DNA from: Acinetobacter sp. ANC 4862
Lineage (GTDB): Bacteria; Pseudomonadota; Gammaproteobacteria; Pseudomonadales; Moraxellaceae
Direction of reading: 5' to 3'
Length of the DNA: 64,000 nt
NCBI RefSeq assembly: GCF_004336635.1
Contig: NZ_SJXH01000005.1
Location: 1 to 64,000, forward strand
Of this stretch, positions 10,612 through 20,767 are shown in pieces (within the stretch, counting starts at the first letter, position 1; each line of letters starts with the position of its first letter). The notes beneath the pieces were generated by a model. That model ran no database searches. It saw nothing but the letters and a program-made list of their open reading frames with translations, and was not told the origin of the DNA. Both the position numbers and the translations under genes were made by a program.

Positions 10612-11129
10612 TAGAAGAATACACTCAGGTTGTGTGAGTTATAGGTCACTTGATCTAACGTAATTTTACGGTTGAAAATCTGGAAGCCCAAATCACTTTC
10701 AACTTTACGGATCTTGTCGTGACGCTTACCACAGTAAATCGTTACGTCTTTCTCTTTTTGCGTACGGTATAACAAATACGTTACGTACACATCGTATTCG
10801 CCTTCAACTTCAGTTGGCTCGACAATCACGTTGCTCACCATGTGAGTAGTACGTGATGGAGGCTCTTCCGCCCAAGCCATACCGGTTTCAAGACGCGCAA
10901 CACGACGTTCTAAAAGATCTTTGGTGTCGTTGAATACCCAAGTCGTCGGTGGTTCAACTGAACGGCGACGGTCACGGGTTTGTGCATTTGGCGTGGTACG
11001 TAGCGTATAAGAAATATCTTCTGCCAACATATCCAGCCAATCACGGAATTTCCAGTCGTCTAGTGCTTTTCCTTCGCGATAGAGAAACTGACTAATTTGA
11101 TGATGAAGTTCTAAACTGATCTGACTCAT
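10611..11129 (-). CDS. hcaF: 3-phenylpropionate/cinnamate dioxygenase, small (beta) subunit
   Basis: This is the structural beta subunit of the alpha3beta3 ring-hydroxylating oxygenase. It has no metal centre; it supports assembly and the active-site shape. The 172 residues carry the landmarks of E. coli Hca[34 protein letters not shown], and [16 protein letters not shown]. The fold is the SnoaL/NTF2-like cone. Its ATG overlaps the hcaE stop by four bases (ATGA), and its own stop overlaps the hcaC start, so the three are tightly coupled. Confidence 0.96.
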   Translation of the reverse strand: MSQISLELHHQISQFLYREGKALDDWKFRDWLDMLAEDISYTLRTTPNAQTRDRRRSVEPPTTWVFNDTKDLLERRVARLETGMAWAEEPPSRTTHMVSNVIVEPTEVEGEYDVYVTYLLYRTQKEKDVTIYCGKRHDKIRKVESDLGFQIFNRKITLDQVTYNSHNLSVFF

Positions 11130-12493
11130 TTCATTAGCTCCTTCTCGTATTCGTCAGCTGCTTTTTCTACGTCTTCCCATTTTTCATGGATCAACAAATC
11201 TGCCCAACGGCGGTACATACCACGTGCTGCAGTTTCAGAGAAAATGTAGTTGGTAATCCCTGGAATACCATCTTCACGTTTTTTCTCGTTACCCAAGCCC
11301 ATTTCCATAATGAGTGGGTTATTACGTGCTTTATAACCACGTAAAACTTTTTGGATTTCAATCCAGTTCTCAGAGTCATCTTGCTCTAGGAAACCGGCAG
11401 GACCAAAGGCACGCGTTGCAGAACGTTCAAATGCTTCTTTCACTTCTTGCGAAGCTTCGGCATCGGCAATACAGAATGCCCACACTTCAGTTTTGTTTGG
11501 ACCACGTGGGTGCCATACGCGAAGTGTTGCAGTACCGTTCAACCAAGACAATGTTGGGAACATGGTGTTGTGACCTGCAAGACGCAGTGCACGAACTTCA
11601 CCTAGACGCTCTTTCACTTCCTCAAAAGTTTCACGGAAGTAGTTGGCAACTTCACCGTCTACCCAAACGTTAGCGTCTGGTTTTTCTGTAAAGAAGAAGC
11701 CTGAACCATGACCGCGTGAACCATACTGGATCGCGTCTTTAGCCGTTTCCCAAACTGGACGAGCGGTTTGAGCAGCACCTAATTTCTTGGTCGATTCGTC
11801 ATCTGGTTTCGCACCCAAAACCTGGATCGCAGATGCATGAGAGAACAATGCGTGATATTGGTCAGATGCAAACTGTTCAGCTGCAAATTTCCAGTTACAC
11901 TCGATTTCCCACTTGTGCACACCACCGATGATTTCAGTACCACCTGGACGACGGTCTAATACACCATCAAGATACCAAGCGATGTCACCCATGTATTCGA
12001 TTAAATCTGGTGTGGTTTCATCCCAACAAGCAAAGATTAAGCCTTTGTAAGACTCAACACGGTTCACTTCAACCAGACCCCATTTTTCTTTGCATGCGCC
12101 TTGCGGGAAAGCACGCTCTTCAAGCGGGATGTCTTTCAATGAACCGTCAATACCGTAAGACCAGCCGTGGTATGGGCAAGTGAATGCACGCGTATTACCA
12201 CAGTCTGCGAAGCTCACACGCATAGAGCGGTGACGGCACTGGTTTAAAAATGCTTTGATTGAGCCGTCTTTTTGACGTGCCACAATAATTGGATCTTCAC
12301 CCATGTAGGTATTGAAGAAGTCACCAGCCTTAGGAATTTGGCTCTCATGGCAAAGGAACAACCAGGTACGACCGAAGACACGTTCAAGTTCTAATTCGTA
12401 TAGATCTGGATCTGTATAGATCGACGGTGAGATACGTCCATTTTGTGCATCGACTAAAGCGTCGATTTCGCGCACATCAATTTTTCCACTCAT
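11126..12493 (-). CDS. hcaE: 3-phenylpropionate/cinnamate dioxygenase, large (alpha) subunit
   Basis: This catalytic subunit adds molecular oxygen to the ring of 3-phenylpropionate or cinnamate to give a cis-dihydrodiol. It has 455 residues. The Rieske domain ligands are C86, H88, C106 and H109. The mononuclear iron site is D211, H214 and H219 in the [11 protein letters not shown] region, with an acidic residue near 372 as the third ligand. Similarity to E. coli HcaE is very high along the whole length, so the substrate assignment is stronger than for a generic alpha subunit. The start is ATG 12493, six bases after AGGAGA; an upstream ATG adds ten spurious residues. It is the first gene of the operon and is divergent from hcaR. 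Confidence 0.97.
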   Translation of the reverse strand: MSGKIDVREIDALVDAQNGRISPSIYTDPDLYELELERVFGRTWLFLCHESQIPKAGDFFNTYMGEDPIIVARQKDGSIKAFLNQCRHRSMRVSFADCGNTRAFTCPYHGWSYGIDGSLKDIPLEERAFPQGACKEKWGLVEVNRVESYKGLIFACWDETTPDLIEYMGDIAWYLDGVLDRRPGGTEIIGGVHKWEIECNWKFAAEQFASDQYHALFSHASAIQVLGAKPDDESTKKLGAAQTARPVWETAKDAIQYGSRGHGSGFFFTEKPDANVWVDGEVANYFRETFEEVKERLGEVRALRLAGHNTMFPTLSWLNGTATLRVWHPRGPNKTEVWAFCIADAEASQEVKEAFERSATRAFGPAGFLEQDDSENWIEIQKVLRGYKARNNPLIMEMGLGNEKKREDGIPGITNYIFSETAARGMYRRWADLLIHEKWEDVEKAADEYEKELMK

Positions 12494-12539
12494 GAAAAGC
12501 TCTCCTGTGACCAGTAACGGCACAAAGTAAATAGACTCA

Positions 12540-12577
12540 ACTTTTAGTGGATAATGGTTTTATAGTGACTTTTAGTG
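12540..12577. promoter_or_regulatory. Direct repeat in the hcaE-hcaR divergent promoter region
   Basis: The ten-base word ACTTTTAGTG occurs at 12540-12549 and again at 12568-12577, 28 bases apart. The region lies 47 bases upstream of the hcaE start, so the repeat could be part of the HcaR operator or an RNA-polymerase element. No activator site is assigned with certainty. Confidence 0.4.
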
Positions 12578-12774
12578 AAATATTTTTTTTGTTTCAATTA
12601 AGATATTTTATGGATTATTAGTAGCGTTATTTCCTATATTAAAATCGTCATGAAAAATGCAAGACCATTTATTTTCTAAATGGCAGAATCATCTTCACGG
12701 AATAGTTGTTTATAGATTATACTTCCTCCAAATTATAGTAAGACATTTTTTGGATTACTCATTGGACTGGTTAT

Positions 12775-13674
12775 ATGGAATTACGACATCTTCGATATTT
12801 TATCACCGTTGCAGAAGAACTGAACTTTAGTAAAGCTGCGTTAAAGCTTTATACCGCCCAACCTTCTTTAAGTCAGCAAATCAAAGACCTTGAAGAAGAT
12901 GTAGGCGTACAACTGCTCTATCGTACCAAACGGAAAGTTGAACTCACGGAAGAAGGCGCGGTATTTCTAGAACAAGCCCGTTTGACGCTGGCACAGGCAG
13001 ACAAAGCCATTGCCATGGCACGTCAGGTCTCGCAAGCCAAACAGCAAATGCTGCGGATTGGTTTTGTACCTGTAGCGGAAATGAAAATTTTTCCCTATGT
13101 ACTACCGAATTTACGGGTGCAAAACCCGGATTTAAAAATTGAATTGCTCAGTCTAAACAACAATGAGCAGATGAAACTATTGAAGAAAGGTGAACTGGAT
13201 GTCACGTTTACCCGACACAATTCCAATAGTGATGAAATAGAAAGTTTATTTGTTTTACGTGAACCACTTATCTTTATTTTGCCAGAAAACCATCCTTTGG
13301 CGAAGTATGAGCGCATTCCAGTTAAGGCATTGAATGGGATCGATTTTATTATTCCTGCGGCTGAACAGTCTTTAACGCTACACAATGCGATTCTGGATTT
13401 TGCCAAAGCCAATGGAATTGAATTCAACATTGTACAAAAAGCAGACAACATCTTGTTTAACATCAACTCTGTAGGAATGGGACTGGGTTGTACCATTTTG
13501 CCGGGTTATGTTGCCCCATTGACCACCAGTAATTCTGTCATTCGTACGCTAGATGTTGAGCTTCCTTACCTCGACCTCTATGTGAGTTACCACAAAAACA
13601 GTAGCTCTGTCGCTGTGCAGAAATTTATTGAATTACTGACCCGAGTGTTTTACCTGAATATCAATCGCGATTGA
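12775..13674 (+). CDS. hcaR: LysR-family activator of the phenylpropionate operon
   Basis: A 299-residue LysR-type regulator that probably activates hcaEFCB-mhpB-hcaD when it senses phenylpropionate or cinnamate. The N-terminal helix-turn-helix is in the first 60 residues (AALKLYTAQPSLSQQIKDLE), and the rest is the periplasmic-binding-like effector domain. MELRHLRYF at the start, LRIGFVPVAEM, GELDVTFTRH and VGMGLGCTILPGY parallel E. coli HcaR, and the BenM/CatM group is the next nearest type. It is transcribed away from hcaE with a 281-base shared control region. Autoregulation is usual for the family. A terminator follows. Confidence 0.9.
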   Translation: MELRHLRYFITVAEELNFSKAALKLYTAQPSLSQQIKDLEEDVGVQLLYRTKRKVELTEEGAVFLEQARLTLAQADKAIAMARQVSQAKQQMLRIGFVPVAEMKIFPYVLPNLRVQNPDLKIELLSLNNNEQMKLLKKGELDVTFTRHNSNSDEIESLFVLREPLIFILPENHPLAKYERIPVKALNGIDFIIPAAEQSLTLHNAILDFAKANGIEFNIVQKADNILFNINSVGMGLGCTILPGYVAPLTTSNSVIRTLDVELPYLDLYVSYHKNSSSVAVQKFIELLTRVFYLNINRD

Positions 13675-13709
13675 TCAATTTTTTATACATTCACTTTTTC
13701 AATTGAGCG

Positions 13710-13747
13710 CACCATTATTTTTCTGATAAATAATGGTGTCTTTTTTT
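13710..13747 (+). terminator. Intrinsic terminator of hcaR
   Basis: CACCATTATTT pairs perfectly with AAATAATGGTG around a seven-base loop, then TCTTTTTTT. Confidence 0.9.
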
Positions 13748-13960
13748 GCACCATTTTGATTATTTTTCTATCACATTAGACTGAAGTCTTATAAAAATTC
13801 ACCATTTTAAAGCCCCTCATTATGGGAAATAACGTATAACCTTTCTTTCACTCATTTATAAAAATATCTCATAATTAGAAAATTACAACTTAAGTCTAAT
13901 AAGCCCAGCACAACCTTTTTAAAATATTTGTAAAAAATAAAGACCAATATAGGGAAGATT

Positions 13961-14638
13961 ATGCAAATAGACCCGCTGCATCGTATAAAAGTAGGTGTTC
14001 GATACCATCCTTATTTCTTTTTTACTTTCCCTGCCATCGCTATTTTCTATTATATTTTGCACTGGCTGAGCTCATGGGGTTGGTCTACCTGTCTTTTAAT
14101 CAGCTGGAATATCGCAATTTATGGCTATTTATTGTTAACCCTAAAGCAATTATGGCATACAGAACATACAAATATTTTGCAACGAGCACGGCAACAAGAT
14201 GCCAGTAAATGGCTGATTTTACTCCTAGTGATCATGACTTTAATCATGTGTTTTATTGCCATCGTTATTGAAATTAATCATTTACCCGCAGATACCGCCA
14301 TTCGAACAGGTCACTTAGTTTTATCCATTCTCACCATTAGTTCTGCCTGGTTTTTTATGCATACCATCTTTGCGATTCATTATGCCCATGACTTTTATCT
14401 GGCCTTAGAAAAACATAAAGATGGCGGACTGGATTTTCCCAAGTCACCACAGCCGACCTATCCTGACTTTTTGTATTTCAGTTATGTGGTAGGAACTTCA
14501 GCGCAAACAGCGGATGTCTCGATTACCACCCAATCCATGCGGGTATTAAATACTTTACACTTGCTGTTGGCGTATGGATTTAACACCACTATTTTGGCCA
14601 TCAGTATCAATGTCACAGCTAACTTTATTAGCACTTAA
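13961..14638 (+). CDS. DUF1345 family membrane protein
   Basis: A predicted inner-membrane protein of 225 residues with about five transmembrane helices. The signature GGLDFPKSP, then FLYFSYVVGTSAQTADVSITT, followed by a last hydrophobic helix, is the hallmark of DUF1345 proteins. Their function is unknown. An AGGGAAG ribosome site precedes the ATG. It sits alone between hcaR and mhpC, with terminators on both sides, so it is probably transcribed on its own. Its place within the aromatic locus hints at, but does not show, a link to uptake or tolerance of aromatic acids. Confidence 0.85.
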   Translation: MQIDPLHRIKVGVRYHPYFFFTFPAIAIFYYILHWLSSWGWSTCLLISWNIAIYGYLLLTLKQLWHTEHTNILQRARQQDASKWLILLLVIMTLIMCFIAIVIEINHLPADTAIRTGHLVLSILTISSAWFFMHTIFAIHYAHDFYLALEKHKDGGLDFPKSPQPTYPDFLYFSYVVGTSAQTADVSITTQSMRVLNTLHLLLAYGFNTTILAISINVTANFIST

Positions 14639-14661
14639 TTGTTAGGACTTAATTAAAGGCA

Positions 14662-14694
14662 TAAAAAAAGGATGACTGTCGTCATCCTTTTTCA
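14662..14694. terminator. Bidirectional terminator between the DUF1345 gene and mhpC
   Basis: AAGGATGAC and GTCATCCTT form a perfect stem around TGTC with A and T runs outside. It serves two convergent genes. Confidence 0.9.
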
Positions 14695-14713
14695 TTTCAT
14701 TTATACAGCGTGA

Positions 14714-15571
14714 TTAAACACCACGAGCTGTTAAATAATTTTTAATTACAGTATTAAATTCTTCAGATTTTTCAACTTGAGACCAGTGACCACATTGGCT
14801 GAAAATGTGTGCATCAGCATGCGGAACAATGTTCAAGATATCCCATGAACGAGATACAGGAATTACCACATCTTGTACGCCATGAATCAACAGTACAGGA
14901 ACGTTGATTTCTTTCATTTTTTCGAAATCAAGCGGAAATTCGAAACGGTCACGGTCACGTGCGCCAACCACGTCCATTAGACGGTCAGACGCGTAATCAT
15001 TTTTTGCAGAATCAAAACGTACTTTAACCAGTTCATCAGTGATCAAGTCTTTGTTCACCACGAACATAGAAAGGGTTTTTTTGATCCCCTCTTCGGTAAG
15101 CACTGGATTTGCATGCGCTTTAAGTGCAGCAGTCTGTTTAGCACCGCCAGTACCCATAGACACTATCCCCAAAACACGTTCAGGGTAATCAAGTGCCATC
15201 TGGAATGCTAACCAGCCACCCAAAGAGTTACCAACTAACCAGGTTTTTTCAATGCCAAGTGCATCTAAAGTACGAACCGCATGATCAACCCAAGCGCGGA
15301 TACCGTAAGCAGTACCCGGCGCAACCACACTTTGACCATAACCGATAGTGTCAATTGCGATACAACGCGCTTGCTCACCAATTTGTGGCAAGTTTAACCA
15401 CCAGTTTGCAGCAGCAGATACGCCTGTACCTGAACCGTGTAAAAATAGAATAGGTGTACCTTCACCAATTTCGTGGTAATGCGTCAACTCGCCTTCAGCG
15501 GTTTCAATCCATTTGTCTTCTAAGCCAAAGAATGGATCTGTTTGATAGTCAGGGATTTGAACAGTGCTCAT
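14714..15571 (-). CDS. mhpC: Meta-cleavage product hydrolase (MhpC-type alpha/beta hydrolase)
   Basis: It hydrolyses the C-C bond of the ring-cleavage product to succinate (or fumarate from cinnamate) and 2-hydroxypenta-2,4-dienoate. The 285-residue protein has the alpha/beta-hydrolase triad S116 (VGNSLGG), D234 (HGVQDVVIP) and H262 (CGHWSQVE), plus the oxyanion HGSGTG at 45-50. The sequence is also close to CumD/XylF/TodF-type hydrolases, but the pathway context favours the MhpC reaction. The start is ATG 15571 after AGAGGAA; the longer upstream reading is spurious. It is transcribed separately from the hca operon and from the porin. Confidence 0.88.
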   Translation of the reverse strand: MSTVQIPDYQTDPFFGLEDKWIETAEGELTHYHEIGEGTPILFLHGSGTGVSAAANWWLNLPQIGEQARCIAIDTIGYGQSVVAPGTAYGIRAWVDHAVRTLDALGIEKTWLVGNSLGGWLAFQMALDYPERVLGIVSMGTGGAKQTAALKAHANPVLTEEGIKKTLSMFVVNKDLITDELVKVRFDSAKNDYASDRLMDVVGARDRDRFEFPLDFEKMKEINVPVLLIHGVQDVVIPVSRSWDILNIVPHADAHIFSQCGHWSQVEKSEEFNTVIKNYLTARGV

Positions 15572-15814
15572 ATTGATTCCTCTTACAGTCTTTCGCTTGC
15601 GTGTCCCTCTATTACAAGAATTCGACGTCAAGTTGACTCATTAAAATGACTTTTTACATCTTTATATTAACCGTTCAAGACCTGCAAACTGATACAAATT
15701 TACGATCAAACCCTATAAAAAAACGATTATTTATGTCTTTGTTTTTATGCAATTAAAATAAAATCATACCCATAATTTGCTTAAGGTATTTCAAGCCAAA
15801 ATATTGTGAACTCA

Positions 15815-15851
15815 AAAAAAAAGAGCGACTGCTCAGCAGTCGCTCTTTTTT
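15815..15851 (-). terminator. Intrinsic terminator of the OprD-type porin gene
   Basis: GAGCGACTGCT and AGCAGTCGCTC are perfect inverse arms around a single base, flanked by A9 and T6 runs. Confidence 0.9.
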
Positions 15852-15862
15852 CATGCAATGAT

Positions 15863-17134
15863 TTAGAACTTATAGGTATAGGTGGTTGCTACACGATATT
15901 CCTTAAGGTCAGATTTATAATCGAAGTCAGCATCGATATACATCGCTTGGAAGCCTAAACCTTTCAACTTACCTTCAGGTACTGTGTAATTCAGGATTAA
16001 GTTAAGCTCATCCGAATCCTGGTTTTTCTTGCTATTTGCTTCAGCATCAAAGCCCATCATGTATACCGCAGTTGCATTTAAGCCTTTTGCACCCAATTCA
16101 GAGAAGTCATAACCATAAGTTAAGCCTACGGATTTCTCATCAATCGCAGTGAAAGTCGCAACACCCCAGTTTACAAGATAAGGTTGTGGCACCCAGCCGC
16201 CCAATGTCGGGAAAGCACTGTCACCAAACATTTGCTGATAGCCCAACCCGACTGTGTGTGCGCCGTAATTAACTTTTGCGCCAACAGATAATGCCTGGTT
16301 ATCAATTGGACCATACAGCTTGTTGCCCGAATCCGAGTTATCGAAGTAACGGATATGGCTGTCTAATTTGGCTTTTTCACCTAATGTAGTTTTGTAATTC
16401 GCACCTAAATAATGCTGCTGATAGATGTCTTTTACATCTGCATACCAGTAGCTTGCACCAATCTCTTTGTTGAATTGATGATCTACACCCGCAATCCACA
16501 TACCATCAGATGCTGGACCATTATCAAAATGCCCCATTTTATTATTTGGCAGTTGTTTATTTGGTGCAGTAAATAAAGTCAAATCACGGAACTGGTTGTC
16601 ATAGCGGTTATTGATCTTATCAATATAAGCCAAAGTCAGTTTGGTGTCTTTAATCTCTTTAGACTCTAACCATGCACCGCTAAAAGTCGTCAGCAACTGA
16701 CGCGATGGATCGAAGACCAGCACTGGAGATACCGGTAATAATTCACCGACTTTCAATTCAGTTTGTGAAACCTTGGCTTTTAAAGTCGCGCCCACTTTAC
16801 CGAAGCTGTCTTTTGACTCTTTACCATCATGCGGCAACACGAAGTCGGCATTTTTATCACGACCATTCAATTTAAATGCGTGCTGTACCAAAAGGTCTGC
16901 ACCCACTTGAATGCCGCCACCAATATCCTGATAACCCGATTTTGCATCCAGGGTAATGCCTTGAGACCATGAACCCCAGTTTTTATCTGGTGTTGCTGCA
17001 ATCTGACGATCAAGATAGAAATTTTTGAATTTTAATTGGACTTGGCTATCGTCGATAAATTCTGCATTCGTTGCAGTTGTACCTAGTGTTGCAGCAGCAA
17101 CACAGATTGCTATCCATAGTGTTTGACGACGCAT
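15863..17134 (-). CDS. OprD family outer-membrane porin
   Basis: A 423-residue outer-membrane channel with a Sec signal peptide (RQTLWIAICVAAATLGTTATNA, cleaved near residue 24). The rest alternates as beta strands and ends in YTYKF, with the C-terminal phenylalanine typical of barrel proteins. FIDDSQVQLKFKNFYLDR at the mature start and YVPEGKLKG-like strand turns fit the OprD family of substrate-specific porins for organic acids. Its place between mhpC and mhpDFE suggests it admits phenylpropionate, cinnamate or a similar aromatic acid. It has its own 426-base upstream region and its own terminator, so it is probably transcribed alone. Confidence 0.9.
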   Translation of the reverse strand: MRRQTLWIAICVAAATLGTTATNAEFIDDSQVQLKFKNFYLDRQIAATPDKNWGSWSQGITLDAKSGYQDIGGGIQVGADLLVQHAFKLNGRDKNADFVLPHDGKESKDSFGKVGATLKAKVSQTELKVGELLPVSPVLVFDPSRQLLTTFSGAWLESKEIKDTKLTLAYIDKINNRYDNQFRDLTLFTAPNKQLPNNKMGHFDNGPASDGMWIAGVDHQFNKEIGASYWYADVKDIYQQHYLGANYKTTLGEKAKLDSHIRYFDNSDSGNKLYGPIDNQALSVGAKVNYGAHTVGLGYQQMFGDSAFPTLGGWVPQPYLVNWGVATFTAIDEKSVGLTYGYDFSELGAKGLNATAVYMMGFDAEANSKKNQDSDELNLILNYTVPEGKLKGLGFQAMYIDADFDYKSDLKEYRVATTYTYKF

Positions 17135-17560
17135 GGCTCATTCCCAGTGATCAAATTAAGCTATGACACCATCATGCTCAACAATGCAGCCAAAAAAAAT
17201 CAGACCAGAGTATTAAGATTAAGCGCATTCATCCGGCTTTTTTATGTTTTAAGATTCGCCATCAACGATTGTTAAGAACTTTAAGCAATAAGATATTTTT
17301 CCCTAAATTTATTTCATTATTCTTAAAGCCTTGTTCCCGTGTTTATTTTTAAGAAAATATCAGCTTTTGGGCGTTAAATTTTTCTTATTAATCGTTTTTA
17401 GGTTTAAGCAGTTTTTAAAGTATCTTAAATAATTGATTATTTTAATATATTTTATATATTTTATGATATTTTTTATCTATAAATAACAATGTTTAGCCAT
17501 AAAAAAAGCACCCTCAACGGGGTGCTTCTTAGAACTTAATTTAAAAGAAAAATTTTAAAT
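17135..17560. other. AT-rich intergenic region between the porin and mhpE
   Basis: Apart from the terminator of mhpDFE at 17501-17530 and the presumed porin promoter, I see no gene. The central part is extremely AT-rich, with TTTTATATATTTTATGATAT-like runs. Confidence 0.5.
17501..17530 (-). terminator. Intrinsic terminator of mhpDFE
   Basis: AAGCACCCC and GGGTGCTT arms (minus strand) around GTTGA, followed by seven T. Confidence 0.9.
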
Positions 17561-18580
17561 TTAAGCTTGAGCTTCTTTGGCTTTAGACATGGTCAATGCC
17601 AAGTCTTCAATCATGTCTTCCTGACCGCCAACCGTACCACGGCGACCCAATTCCATCAGAATTTCACGAGCAGAAACACCATATTTCGCTTCAGCACGTT
17701 TAGCAAACAACAGGAATGATGAGTAAACACCTGCATAACCTAAAGTTGCTGCATCACGGTCTGCACGAATTGGTTGCTGCATCATTGGAACAATCAGTTC
17801 TTCAGCAATATCCTGAACTTTGAACAAGTCCACACCTGTTTCCATTTGCATACGGTTAGCAACCGCAACAAACAATTCAAGTGGCGTATTACCTGCGCCT
17901 GCACCTAAACCAGCAGAAGCCAAATCGACACGGGTTGCACCCGCTTGAACCGCTGACACAGAATTCGCAACGCCCATACCCAAGTTATGGTGACCATGGA
18001 AACCGATTTCGATGTCTGAAGCCAAGTTGGCACGTAAAATACCCACACGGTCAGTTACGTCTTGCGGAAGCATATAACCCGCAGAGTCAGTAACATAGAT
18101 ACAGTTTGCACCGTATGACACCATTTTTTGAGCTTCTTCCAAAAGTTTTTCTGGAGTCGCCATGTGAGCCATCATTAAGAAGCCCACAGTGTCCATGCCA
18201 AGTTTACGCGCAGCAGTAATATGCTGTTCAGAAACGTCCGCTTCTGTAGAGTGGGTTGCAACACGAATGGTTGCTACACCTACATCGTGAGCCATTTTCA
18301 AATGGTCAACCGTACCAATACCCGGAATTAAAAGCGCAGATACTTTGGCTTGTTTAAGCTTTGGAATAACCGCTGTTAAATATTCTTCATCCGTTGCAGC
18401 TGCAAAACCGTAGTTCACAGAGTTACCGCCTAAGCCGTCACCATGTGTTACTTCGATTAAAGGTACACCAGCATCATCAAGTGCAGTTGCAATCGCAACC
18501 ATTTGCTCTGGTGTAGTTTGATGGCGCATTGGGTGCATACCATCACGTAACGTCATATCATTAATAATAATTTTTGACAT
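17561..18580 (-). CDS. mhpE: 4-hydroxy-2-oxovalerate aldolase
   Basis: It splits 4-hydroxy-2-oxopentanoate into pyruvate and acetaldehyde. The acetaldehyde is channelled to MhpF. The 339-residue protein carries [11 protein letters not shown] near the N-terminus (R12, D13, the catalytic and metal region) and the metal-binding [11 protein letters not shown]. DmpG/MhpE enzymes have a TIM barrel and a C-terminal communication domain, here ending [17 protein letters not shown]. The start is ATG 18580 with AAGGAG overlapping the mhpF stop. It is the last gene of mhpD-mhpF-mhpE; E. coli has the order mhpDFE as well. Confidence 0.96.
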   Translation of the reverse strand: MSKIIINDMTLRDGMHPMRHQTTPEQMVAIATALDDAGVPLIEVTHGDGLGGNSVNYGFAAATDEEYLTAVIPKLKQAKVSALLIPGIGTVDHLKMAHDVGVATIRVATHSTEADVSEQHITAARKLGMDTVGFLMMAHMATPEKLLEEAQKMVSYGANCIYVTDSAGYMLPQDVTDRVGILRANLASDIEIGFHGHHNLGMGVANSVSAVQAGATRVDLASAGLGAGAGNTPLELFVAVANRMQMETGVDLFKVQDIAEELIVPMMQQPIRADRDAATLGYAGVYSSFLLFAKRAEAKYGVSAREILMELGRRGTVGGQEDMIEDLALTMSKAKEAQA

Positions 18581-18590
18581 GGTCTGCTCC

Positions 18591-19505
18591 TTAAGCTTCT
18601 GCTTCAGCTTGCGCTGCTTGGTTAGCAATGAGACGTTCTGCAAACATTTCTGCAGTACGTGCAGCAGCTGCAGTCATAATGTCCAGGTTACCGGCATATT
18701 TAGGCAAGTAATCACCCAAACCTTCCACTTCCAAGAACATCGAAACACGGTTGCCGTCAAATACTGGACCATTTACAAGTTTGTAACCTGGTACATATTT
18801 TTGAACTTCTTTAATCATGGCATGCACAGATGCGGTGATTGCAGCTTGATCAGGTTCACCTTCAACAAGACAGTGTACAGTGTCACGCATCATTAATGGT
18901 GGCTCTGCAGGGTTGATGATGATGATGGCTTTACCTTGTTTCGCGCCACCCACTTGCTCAATTGCACCCGCAGTGGTACGTGTAAATTCATCAATGTTTT
19001 TACGTGTACCTGGACCAACCGATTTCGTTGATACAGTTGCGATGATTTCACCGTAGTTCACAGCTTGAACACGTGAAATCGCTGCCACCATAGGAATAGT
19101 TGCCTGACCGCCACATGTCACCATGTTGACGTTCGGCAATTCACCTTGTTCAAGCAAAGCTTCCAGATTTACTGGCGGTACGCAGAATGGACCAATCGCT
19201 GCAGGCGTCAAGTCAATCATTTGTACGCCAAGTTCATTCAACTTGCGGCTGTTTTCAGCATGGACATATGCAGACGTTGCATCAAAAGCAATTTGAATAT
19301 TGTCTGCTAAAACATGTGGCAATAAACCGTCTACACCCTCAGCAGTAGTTTTGATACCCATTTTCGCTGCACGCGCCAAACCTTCAGAAGTTGGGTCAAT
19401 CCCCACCATCCATACAGGTTCTAAAACTTCACTACGTTGAAGTTTGTAAAGCAAATCTGTACCGATATTACCCGGACCGATTAATGCACATTTAATCTTT
19501 TTCAT
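18591..19505 (-). CDS. mhpF: Acetaldehyde dehydrogenase (acylating)
   Basis: It oxidises acetaldehyde to acetyl-CoA with NAD+ and CoA, and normally forms a complex with the aldolase MhpE. The 304-residue protein has the Rossmann motif GPGNIG at 10-15 and the catalytic cysteine C131 in [12 protein letters not shown]. The [15 protein letters not shown] stretch is characteristic of the MhpF/DmpF type. It lies ten bases before mhpE and 25 bases after mhpD, in one operon. Confidence 0.97.
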   Translation of the reverse strand: MKKIKCALIGPGNIGTDLLYKLQRSEVLEPVWMVGIDPTSEGLARAAKMGIKTTAEGVDGLLPHVLADNIQIAFDATSAYVHAENSRKLNELGVQMIDLTPAAIGPFCVPPVNLEALLEQGELPNVNMVTCGGQATIPMVAAISRVQAVNYGEIIATVSTKSVGPGTRKNIDEFTRTTAGAIEQVGGAKQGKAIIIINPAEPPLMMRDTVHCLVEGEPDQAAITASVHAMIKEVQKYVPGYKLVNGPVFDGNRVSMFLEVEGLGDYLPKYAGNLDIMTAAAARTAEMFAERLIANQAAQAEAEA

Positions 19506-19530
19506 TAACGTACTCTCTTAAAATACAGAC

Positions 19531-20328
19531 TTATTCAGCAGCAAATGCAGCAACAACAGAACCAAAGCCTTCAATTTCAACTTTAAATTGATCACCTGGG
19601 TGTGCAACAACCATTGGACCTAATGCACCGGTCAATACGATGTCACCCGCCAACAGTGGACGACCACGACGAACCATTTCATCCGCCAGCCAAACAGCAG
19701 CGTTGAGTGGATTTGCAAGGCAGGCTTTACCTACACCTTGAGAGACCACTTCTTCACCACGAGTCATGGTCATTTTGCAGTTCACCAAATCCAGGTTTTC
19801 AAGTTTCACCGGACGCGAACCCAAAACAAAAGCCGCTGAAGATGCATTATCGGCAACGGTATCAATCAGTGAGATTTTCCAGTTTTCGATACGGCTATCC
19901 ACCACTTCTACCGCGGGCAAGGCATATTCAGTCGCACTGATAATGTCGGCATAGGTATGATGTTCTTTGGTAAGATCTTTATTGATGACTAATGCGATTT
20001 CTGCTTCAACTTTAGGCTGAATCAAGAGACCTGCCGGGATTGCTTCGCCATCACCATACGACATGTCGGCAAACAACATTCCGAAGTCAGGCTGATCTAC
20101 ACCGAGTTGAGCTTGTACAACTTTTGAAGTCAAACCGATTTTGCGGCCGACTAAACGACGTCCTTCGCTTAGGGCACGTTGGGTATTTACTTCTTGAACT
20201 GCGTAGGCAATATCTACATCCGCACTTTCACCACCCAGTTGCGGGCGAATCGGTGCAATCGCAGTTTGTGACAACTCAGCTTCTCTAAGCGCTAAGGCGA
20301 CTGATTCAACAACAGCAGAATTCGACAT
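19531..20328 (-). CDS. mhpD: 2-oxopent-4-enoate hydratase
   Basis: It hydrates 2-hydroxypenta-2,4-dienoate to 4-hydroxy-2-oxopentanoate, the substrate of MhpE. The 265-residue protein is of the fumarylacetoacetase-like fold. GRKIGLTSKVVQAQLGVDQPDFG, the acidic metal site IQPKVEAEIALV, and GDIVLTGALGPMV match E. coli MhpD. The start is ATG 20328 after AAGGAAA; seven extra upstream residues in the longer frame are doubtful. It is first in mhpD-mhpF-mhpE. A hairpin-forming GC-richer patch (20421-20452) lies in its likely leader. Confidence 0.95.
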   Translation of the reverse strand: MSNSAVVESVALALREAELSQTAIAPIRPQLGGESADVDIAYAVQEVNTQRALSEGRRLVGRKIGLTSKVVQAQLGVDQPDFGMLFADMSYGDGEAIPAGLLIQPKVEAEIALVINKDLTKEHHTYADIISATEYALPAVEVVDSRIENWKISLIDTVADNASSAAFVLGSRPVKLENLDLVNCKMTMTRGEEVVSQGVGKACLANPLNAAVWLADEMVRRGRPLLAGDIVLTGALGPMVVAHPGDQFKVEIEGFGSVVAAFAAE

Positions 20329-20767
20329 CAATGTTTCCTTAAACTGCAAAAAATTGGACTTATACCGTGATCGATGGAAATGGAATGAACAATCAGAAAA
20401 ATTCTATGCAAATGATCAAACCCATCAGCAAATGGGTGCTGCCCATCTTGGGAAAACGTGTATATGTATAAACTGATTTAGAATCTGAAAAATGCGCTTT
20501 TTATGCCAATACTTATTTTATTTTTTACAATAGCTATTACCTATAAAAGGAATTCTACTTTTTTGAGTGATACAAAGCACTTAGCCTAGATATTGCATGA
20601 TATCCGAGTCAGCAGCTCTGCAATGCAGGTGATTCATTTTAACAATCAATCCCGCCTACGACTAAAAGATGAGAGTATCGCTCTATTTTGAGTAAAAACG
20701 ACATATTCATTGCTCAATCAACATGATATTTTTAAATAATTAAAAACAAGGACTTAAAATATTAGCA
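20329..20767. other. Control region between mhpD and a small secreted-protein gene
   Basis: Divergent promoters must lie here. The only clear structure is at 20421-20452, where CCCAT, ATGGG and a second CCCAT with CAGCA/TGCTG arms can form alternative hairpins in the mhpD leader. I see no gene. Confidence 0.45.
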
